A DNA stretch of 20,165 nt. Source: Bacteroidota bacterium. GTDB taxonomy: Bacteria > Bacteroidota > Bacteroidia > Bacteroidales > Dysgonomonadaceae. The DNA is taken from assembly GCA_023418255.1 (NCBI GenBank), contig JAEZZZ010000096.1, forward strand, positions 1 through 20,165. Direction: 5' to 3'. This document shows positions 15,617 through 20,165 of the stretch, in pieces. The notes under the pieces were generated by a model. It ran no database searches and had not been told where the DNA came from. It was given only the letters and a program-made list of their open reading frames with translations. The position numbers were made by a program, and so were the translations under genes. The number at the start of each line of letters is the position of its first letter. Within the stretch, counting starts at the first letter, position 1.

Positions 15617-17944
15617 TTACTCATACCGCAAGGCCTCTACAGGGTTGCGACTGGCGGCTCGATAGCTTTGCCAGCTTACGGTAAGCAGTGCAATAACTAA
15701 TGCCGACAATCCTGCCAAAGCAAATATCCACCAACTCAGAGCAGTTTTATAGGCAAAGTTTTCTAACCATTTACTCATAGCGTAGTAAGCTATTGGCGTA
15801 GCGATAACGAAGGCAATTCCTAACCAAATCAAGACCCTTTTGTTTAGCAGTTGCATCACTTCAAAAATGGATGCACCGTTTACTTTGCGGATACCGATCT
15901 CTTTGACTCTGTCGCGTGAGATAAAAATAATCAATCCGAGCAATCCTGTCAGAGCGAGTAAGATAGTCCATAGCGATACGAACTCTATAAAACGTGCCAT
16001 ACGAGTCTCTTTGTTGTAAAGTCTTTCCAGCGCATTGTCCAGAAAACCAACATGAAATGTCCCGTCCGGGTCGAATTTCTTGGCGGTTTCTTCCATGTAT
16101 TTTCGCAGTTGGGTGTAGTTGCCCGTTTCTGCTTTTATGAGAATATTTGTTTTACGTGTGTCGGTACACCAAAACAGCATGGGACGGATTTCACCTTTCA
16201 GCGATTCAAAATTGAAGTTTTCGGAAACTCCCACAATATCTCCCATGAAATCAAATCCCGGAAACTTCCGTTCCAATGGGTTATCCCATCCAAATTGTTG
16301 AACAGCCTTTTCATTCAAAATAAAATTGTTTATGTCGGCTTCGCCTTCTTTGAACTTGCGTCCCTCAGCCATTTTTATGCCGAAGAAATCGATAAATCGG
16401 TCGTCTACCGGCCATGCTTGCAACTGTATCTGTTGTCCATCCACTGCTCGTCCCCAGCCCATACCTACATTTCCCGGCAAAAATTGGCTATAGCAATAAT
16501 TTTTGATTTCCGTATGCTTCATCAACTCGTCTGCAAACGCTTTGTGACTTCGCTGTAATGTTTCCGTGGTATGCATATAAAGCACATTCTCTTTATCTAT
16601 GCCTATATCGAAATTGTTCCAAAAATGCAACTGTTTTTCAATGGTCAGCGATGCTGTGATCAATGCAATGGTAAATATAAATTGAATAGTAATAAGCGCA
16701 CTGCGAAATCCCTTACCTTTGCCTGAGAAAAACATTTTTCCTTTTACTGCTTGGGAAATAGGTGATGAGGTGATGTATCGCGACGGATAAATGGCGGCTA
16801 TCACACCAAAAACTACAGCAAAGAGGATGAAGGCTAAATAATATATTTCTCTTCCTTTAAACGATAAGCCGGTTATTTTAAACAGGTTCTCTACACGCTG
16901 AAATGACAATCGATGAATGATAAGTGCAAATCCCAAGGCAATGAGCGACAAAACAACAGCTTCGCCAATAATTTGTAAACGTGCTTTCCACTTCTTTTCA
17001 CCCAGAATTTGTTGTACCGAAAGCGATTTAGCACGTAACGGTGCTTGTGAAGTGGAAAAGTTGATAAAATTGACCGCTCCCATAATCAAGAGTATCACAA
17101 TCAATACAGAAAGCACATCCAACACCGTTTTATTTACCGATGTGAACATATAGCTATTTGAATTATAGTGCAATTGAGAGAGTGGTATCAAATCGACGGT
17201 AACATCATCACGTTTTTCTCTTTCATTCAATTGTTCAACTACTACTGTAATGTATTCAATCTTTCCAATCTTCTGCTCCACCAAGGTTTTATCCGTTCCT
17301 TTTTTTAACTGATACAATAGGCTTTGGCTCCATTCGCTCCAATCGTTATTCTCTGACGGTATCAATGAAACAAAAGCATCGCCATAAAAAGAGGTGTTTT
17401 TCGGCATATCTTTCATCACGCCCGAAACGACAAGTGTGTTCCCGCCTGTCATCAGTTGATTCCCAACAACATCGACGCTGCCAAACAGATTTTTTGCCGT
17501 AGTTTCAGATATTACAATGGTGTTTGGTGTAGCAAGCACTGTTTTTGCATCGCCCGAGAGCAGCGGAAAGTCAAACATTGTGAAAAAATCGGCTGACGTT
17601 TCAAATATCTTACAACTGATGGCATCTTTTAGTGTTTGGTCAGTTCTGTTCAACAGATTGCTACGCCAACTAGGACGAAAAATGACGCTTTTTTCTACTT
17701 CAGGTACTTCGTTGCGTATTAACTCTCCCATCGGAACAGGTAATGCAGATCCCATATTGGCATTGAATGACATCAGGTAGATATCATTTTTATTTTTGTG
17801 AAAACCATCGAAATTTCGCTCATACGAAACATAGAGCGATAAAATGATAATGCCAAAAAAAGCAACGACTAGGCTTATCAGTGTCAGCACCGATGATAAG
17901 CGGTATTTTGCGATTGTTTTAAAAAATTGTTTTACTGTTCTCAT
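15617..17944 (-). CDS. ABC transporter permease, MacB/FtsX type (copy 3)
   Basis: This 775-residue inner-membrane protein has a first helix at about 18-41, a MacB-like periplasmic domain (NEVPEVEKSVIFRPSWRS, VVGNQLMTGGNTLVVSGVMK), central helices, a second periplasmic domain, and three C-terminal helices. The coupling motif KEIGIRKVNGASIFEVMQLL starts near 681, and the end is NPVEALRYE. The ATG at 17942-17944 is used. Of the permeases it is the one nearest to ATPase 2 (147 bases), so they are the most likely pair. DNA for residues about 710-760 is nearly identical to copy 2. Repeat A lies both upstream (17974) and downstream (15431). No substrate can be inferred. Confidence 0.92.
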   Translation of the reverse strand: MRTVKQFFKTIAKYRLSSVLTLISLVVAFFGIIILSLYVSYERNFDGFHKNKNDIYLMSFNANMGSALPVPMGELIRNEVPEVEKSVIFRPSWRSNLLNRTDQTLKDAISCKIFETSADFFTMFDFPLLSGDAKTVLATPNTIVISETTAKNLFGSVDVVGNQLMTGGNTLVVSGVMKDMPKNTSFYGDAFVSLIPSENNDWSEWSQSLLYQLKKGTDKTLVEQKIGKIEYITVVVEQLNEREKRDDVTVDLIPLSQLHYNSNSYMFTSVNKTVLDVLSVLIVILLIMGAVNFINFSTSQAPLRAKSLSVQQILGEKKWKARLQIIGEAVVLSLIALGFALIIHRLSFQRVENLFKITGLSFKGREIYYLAFILFAVVFGVIAAIYPSRYITSSPISQAVKGKMFFSGKGKGFRSALITIQFIFTIALITASLTIEKQLHFWNNFDIGIDKENVLYMHTTETLQRSHKAFADELMKHTEIKNYCYSQFLPGNVGMGWGRAVDGQQIQLQAWPVDDRFIDFFGIKMAEGRKFKEGEADINNFILNEKAVQQFGWDNPLERKFPGFDFMGDIVGVSENFNFESLKGEIRPMLFWCTDTRKTNILIKAETGNYTQLRKYMEETAKKFDPDGTFHVGFLDNALERLYNKETRMARFIEFVSLWTILLALTGLLGLIIFISRDRVKEIGIRKVNGASIFEVMQLLNKRVLIWLGIAFVIATPIAYYAMSKWLENFAYKTALSWWIFALAGLSALVIALLTVSWQSYRAASRNPVEALRYE
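15666..15817 (-). repeat. Near-identical permease 3' block, copy 2
   Basis: This is the partner of 13062-13213, in the same orientation and 2604 bases away, with two differences in 152. Both copies keep the permease frame open and encode the same residues except one Lys/Arg change (YAMSKWLEN versus YAMSRWLEN). As a direct repeat it could recombine and delete one permease body. Confidence 0.9.
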
Positions 17945-17973
17945 TTATATTCAATTTTTTATTAATAGTACTT

Positions 17974-18067
17974 GTCATTGCAGCTTGTCCCGATTTATCG
18001 TGAAACGAAGTGAAGCAATCCCTTTGAACGAAAAGATTACTTCGTCGCTGCGCTCCCCGTAATGACG
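17974..18067 (+). repeat. Repeat A, full copy (upstream of permease 3)
   Basis: The sequence runs GTCATTGCAGCTTGTCCCG, ATTTATCGTGAAACGAAG, TGAAGCAATCCC, AGATTACTTCGTCGCTGCGC, TCCCCGTAATGACG. Its orientation is as at 15431. It fills most of the 147-base gap between ATPase 2 and permease 3 and retains the inverted ends GTCATTGC...GTAATGAC. Confidence 0.85.
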
Positions 18068-18091
18068 CTTTCATTAAGTCATTCTCCATTG

Positions 18092-18790
18092 TTAATTACC
18101 AATTTTGCATTGTTGATTGTTAGGATATTGGCTTACCACCATACCGTCGAATAGATTAATGATGCGATGTGCAAACCCCGCATCGTGTTGTGAGTGAGTA
18201 ACCATGATAATGGTTGTTTCCTCTTTATTGAGTTCCGTCAATAAATCCATCACTTCGCGGCCATTTTTTGAGTCGAGGTTACCTGTAGGCTCATCCGCGA
18301 GAATTAACTTCGGATTGGCAACAACGGCACGTGCTATGGCAACGCGTTGTTGCTGTCCGCCCGATAGTTGTTGCGGGAAATGTTTCTCACGATGTCCAAT
18401 GTTCATACGTTTTAGGACCGATTTTACCATCTCTTTGCGTTTGCTTGCCGGGATTTTCAGATAGATGAGCGGTAGTTCCACATTTTCATATACATTGAGT
18501 TCATCAATAAGATTGAAGCTTTGAAATACAAAACCGATATTGCCTTTACGCAATTGTGTGCGTTGGCTCTCTTTGAGATGCCCTACCTCTTCGCCATCAA
18601 AAAAATAATTTCCTTCGGAAGGATTATCCAATAAACCAAGAATATTGAGGAGTGTTGATTTTCCACATCCCGATGGTCCCATAATGGCTACAAATTCGCC
18701 TTTTTTTACGTGAATATTCACCTCTTTTAACGCGAGGGTTTCTATCTCTTCCGTACGAAATATTTTCGTTAAATTTTCTGTTCGTATCAT
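18092..18790 (-). CDS. ABC transporter ATPase, LolD/MacB type (ATPase 2)
   Basis: This 232-residue nucleotide-binding subunit has fully canonical motifs: Walker A GPSGCGKST (38-46), Q-loop Gln90 (FQSFNL), signature LSGGQQQRVAIARA (from 142), Walker B LILADEP (162-168), D-loop NLDS and H-loop His199. It should hydrolyse ATP to drive the FtsX-type permeases downstream. The ATG at 18788-18790 gives the normal start. The last residues NNQQCKIGN come from sequence of the AATTGCTAATTG filler type (18095-18121), so the original C-terminus was probably replaced or extended by junction DNA. The DUF2807 gene is upstream across a 253-base gap. Confidence 0.95.
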   Translation of the reverse strand: MIRTENLTKIFRTEEIETLALKEVNIHVKKGEFVAIMGPSGCGKSTLLNILGLLDNPSEGNYFFDGEEVGHLKESQRTQLRKGNIGFVFQSFNLIDELNVYENVELPLIYLKIPASKRKEMVKSVLKRMNIGHREKHFPQQLSGGQQQRVAIARAVVANPKLILADEPTGNLDSKNGREVMDLLTELNKEETTIIMVTHSQHDAGFAHRIINLFDGMVVSQYPNNQQCKIGN

Positions 18791-19043
18791 ATTCTTTTAA
18801 TTTAATAATTTTTTATTTATTATGTATTGTGTCGTAATGTTATTACTCAAAACAGTTTCTCATTTATCTGATATGCATCTATTTCTGTGCCAAGAATACA
18901 ACTGTTTCATTATTAGCTATCTTTTTCGTTGTGGTGTTTTGAAGTGTAAAATCTGTTGACAACGGCTGTTAAGAATTTAAACACTCATTGCTTGGATGTT
19001 CTTTTTTTGGGGGCTTAAAATGTTGAGTAAAGACTCATCTTTT
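18791..19043. other. Intergenic gap between DUF2807 gene and ATPase 2
   Basis: This AT-rich stretch carries no repeat A or B, unlike most junctions of the island. I found no TAnnTTTG box on the minus strand. A short TGAGT-AAAG-ACTCA hairpin at 19024-19037 is followed by a T run on the plus strand only. A start of a separate transcript for ATPase 2 could lie here, but I cannot point to it. Confidence 0.4.
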
Positions 19044-19880
19044 TTATCGCATTCGTAGTGAACTGCTGCGATGAACCCTTTTTTCTACTTGACTTGGGTT
19101 TCCGTAACAATTCACACTGCTTGAACCGGAAATATTGATGTCCAGTTTATTGGTCACATTGATTTTGCCATCGGCTGAACCCGAGAATGAGGCTGTGCAA
19201 TTGCGTGCTTCGAGGCGCGAGGCTGAAATATCACATCCTCCGGATGCCTGAATGGATAAGTTTTCGGTTTTTCCGGTCAGTGTCATATCGCAGCCGCCAC
19301 TTGCGGAAATATCGCATCGTTTTGAGTTTATATCGTATAAGTCAATATCAGAACCACCACTCGCGTTGACGTTTATGTTGTCTACTGCCGTAAATGTTAT
19401 TTTGGCGTCGCAACCACCCGAAAAGGTGCCGATGAATGTGCGACAATCGAGAGGGAGATTTTTTAAATCGCTGCCGCCACTCATGGTGATTTTAAAATCA
19501 GTGGTTTTCAAAGGTGTTTCAAATTGAATGTCGACACCCCCCGAAGCTGATATTTTCGTTAAATCGGTAACGGTAAGGTATGCCTTTTGTACTATTTTGC
19601 GGTTTCTCCTTGAGAAAATGCGGTTGGTGGGTTTGTTGTAAATATGCAGTGTGCCGTTTTTTACTTCAATTATGGCACGTTCCAACTCACTTTCAGTAAT
19701 TTCGATAGTCACAGATTGTTGCTTGCCTTGTTTGACGAGAACCTCCCAACCGCTTGCGGCATCAATAGTTGTGAAAGCTGCTAATTCACGTTGTTGTTTA
19801 ATGATTTTGTTGTTTTGTGCCGATGCGTATGTCATGGTTGCAACGGCAATGATGATTGTTAATAATGTTTTTAATTTCAT
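19044..19880 (-). CDS. Secreted DUF2807 (head GIN) repeat protein
   Basis: This 278-residue protein starts with a signal peptide (MKLKTLLTIIIAVATMTYAS, probable cleavage after Ala21). The body matches DUF2807, the putative autotransporter-adhesin head GIN domain frequent in Bacteroidetes. It contains a series of about 20-residue units each with an S-G-[GS]-x-[DS] turn: ASGGVDIQF, MSGGSDLKN, FSGGCDAKI, ASGGSDIDL, ASGGCDMTL, ASGGCDISA, FSGSADGKI, ISGSSSVNC. Such a pattern fits a right-handed beta-helix. Seven Cys residues fall in or near these units, an unusually high number for an exported protein. The Arg-rich tail (VEKRVHRSSSLRMR) is not a membrane anchor or type IX sorting domain. Its position between a permease and an ATPase suggests an envelope role linked to the transporter; the function is unknown. 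Confidence 0.88.
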   Translation of the reverse strand: MKLKTLLTIIIAVATMTYASAQNNKIIKQQRELAAFTTIDAASGWEVLVKQGKQQSVTIEITESELERAIIEVKNGTLHIYNKPTNRIFSRRNRKIVQKAYLTVTDLTKISASGGVDIQFETPLKTTDFKITMSGGSDLKNLPLDCRTFIGTFSGGCDAKITFTAVDNINVNASGGSDIDLYDINSKRCDISASGGCDMTLTGKTENLSIQASGGCDISASRLEARNCTASFSGSADGKINVTNKLDINISGSSSVNCYGNPSQVEKRVHRSSSLRMR

Positions 19881-19903
19881 TTTTAATTGGTTTTATTTAT
19901 GTT

Positions 19904-19972
19904 GATTGCACATTGTGTCGACGATTACATGTCGCATCTCGCGTACAAGCGAAGCTTCGTCGCGATTAATTG
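19904..19972 (-). repeat. Repeat B, copy 3
   Basis: GATTGCACATTGTGTCGACG, ATTACATGTCGCATCTCGCG, TACAAGCGAAGCTTCGTCGC, GATTAATTG. It is related to copies 1 and 2, but the first palindrome has decayed (GTCGAC...GTCGCATC). It fills the junction between the edge permease and the DUF2807 gene and ends 3 bases from the permease stop codon. Confidence 0.82.
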
Positions 19973-19975
19973 TAT

Positions 19976-20165
19976 TTACTCATACCGCAATGCTTCCACA
20001 GGGTTACGTCTTGCCGCGCGCCAACTTTGCCAGCTGATAGTGATCAAAGCAATCACTAATGCCGACAGTCCAGCCAAAGCAAATATCCACCAGCTTAAAG
20101 TCGTTTTATAAGCAAAGTTTTCTAACCATCGTGAAATGGCATAGTAGGCAATGGGCGTTGCAATT
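19976..20165 (-). CDS. ABC transporter permease, C-terminal part (window edge)
   Basis: Only the last 62 codons are inside the window: IATPIAYYAISRWLENFAYK, TTLSWWIFALAGLSALVIAL, then ITISWQSWRAARRNPVEALRYE ending in TAA at 19976-19978. This is the last two helices and the tail of another MacB/FtsX permease, close to copies 2 and 3 in protein but with many more silent differences in DNA. The gene continues beyond the right edge, so the island is longer than seen here. Confidence 0.92.
   Translation of the reverse strand, partial: IATPIAYYAISRWLENFAYKTTLSWWIFALAGLSALVIALITISWQSWRAARRNPVEALRYE

Noticed and set aside
19024..19045. Hairpin TGAGT-AAAG-ACTCA with a following T run
   Set aside because: As a terminator it would work only for plus-strand transcripts, and no plus-strand gene ends here. 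The stem is only five pairs.

Overview
The window looks like a chromosomal piece of an anaerobic member of the Bacteroidetes, most likely order Bacteroidales. The reasons are the AT-rich intergenic DNA, promoters of the TAnnTTTG type, long duplicated MacB/FtsX-type permeases that end in NPVEALRYE, a DUF2807 protein, a 23S-rRNA-IVP-like four-helix-bundle gene, and a methylmalonyl-CoA mutase pair of the kind used in succinate-to-propionate fermentation. I assign no species. Every intact gene is on the minus strand. The only plus-strand coding traces are dead transposases.

Region by region: (1) 1-1082 is an insertion-sequence graveyard. An IS982-type transposase fragment is joined in frame to a decayed IS1380-type transposase. 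(2) 1186-6238 is a three-gene operon read mutA - menA-like prenyltransferase - mutB. It has a probable terminator at 1125-1157 and a candidate promoter near 6418-6450. The two subunits of coenzyme-B12-dependent methylmalonyl-CoA mutase are split by a UbiA/MenA-family prenyltransferase. (3) 6576-7969 holds a small alanyl-tRNA-editing protein (AlaX type) translationally coupled, by an ATGA overlap, to an unusual regulator. The regulator has a ScdA/RIC-like N-terminus, a degenerate hemerythrin-like middle and a LuxR-type DNA-binding end. A good promoter lies at 8004-8036. (4) 7970-9192 has no intact gene. It holds the start of another IS982 transposase, broken by a frameshift, which abuts what looks like an internally deleted IS5-type element.

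(5) 9193 to the right edge is a one-directional ABC-transporter island. In transcription order it carries a partial permease (window edge), a secreted DUF2807 protein, an ATPase, a permease, a second permease, a four-helix-bundle gene, a second ATPase and a third permease. The permeases and ATPases resemble the MacB/LolCDE group, which drives envelope transport or mechanotransmission. The DUF2807 protein is a probable surface or periplasmic partner. No substrate can be read from the sequence.

The most unusual structure is in the gene junctions of that island. Two repeat families occur there: A, about 95 bp with inverted ends, and B, about 70-83 bp, palindrome-rich. At least one copy of A or B lies in or beside most junctions, and in two places repeat-like sequence supplies the 3' end of the neighbouring gene. 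In addition, two permease genes share a 152-bp block near their 3' ends that differs at only 2 positions although the rest of the genes has diverged, which points to recent gene conversion or recombination.
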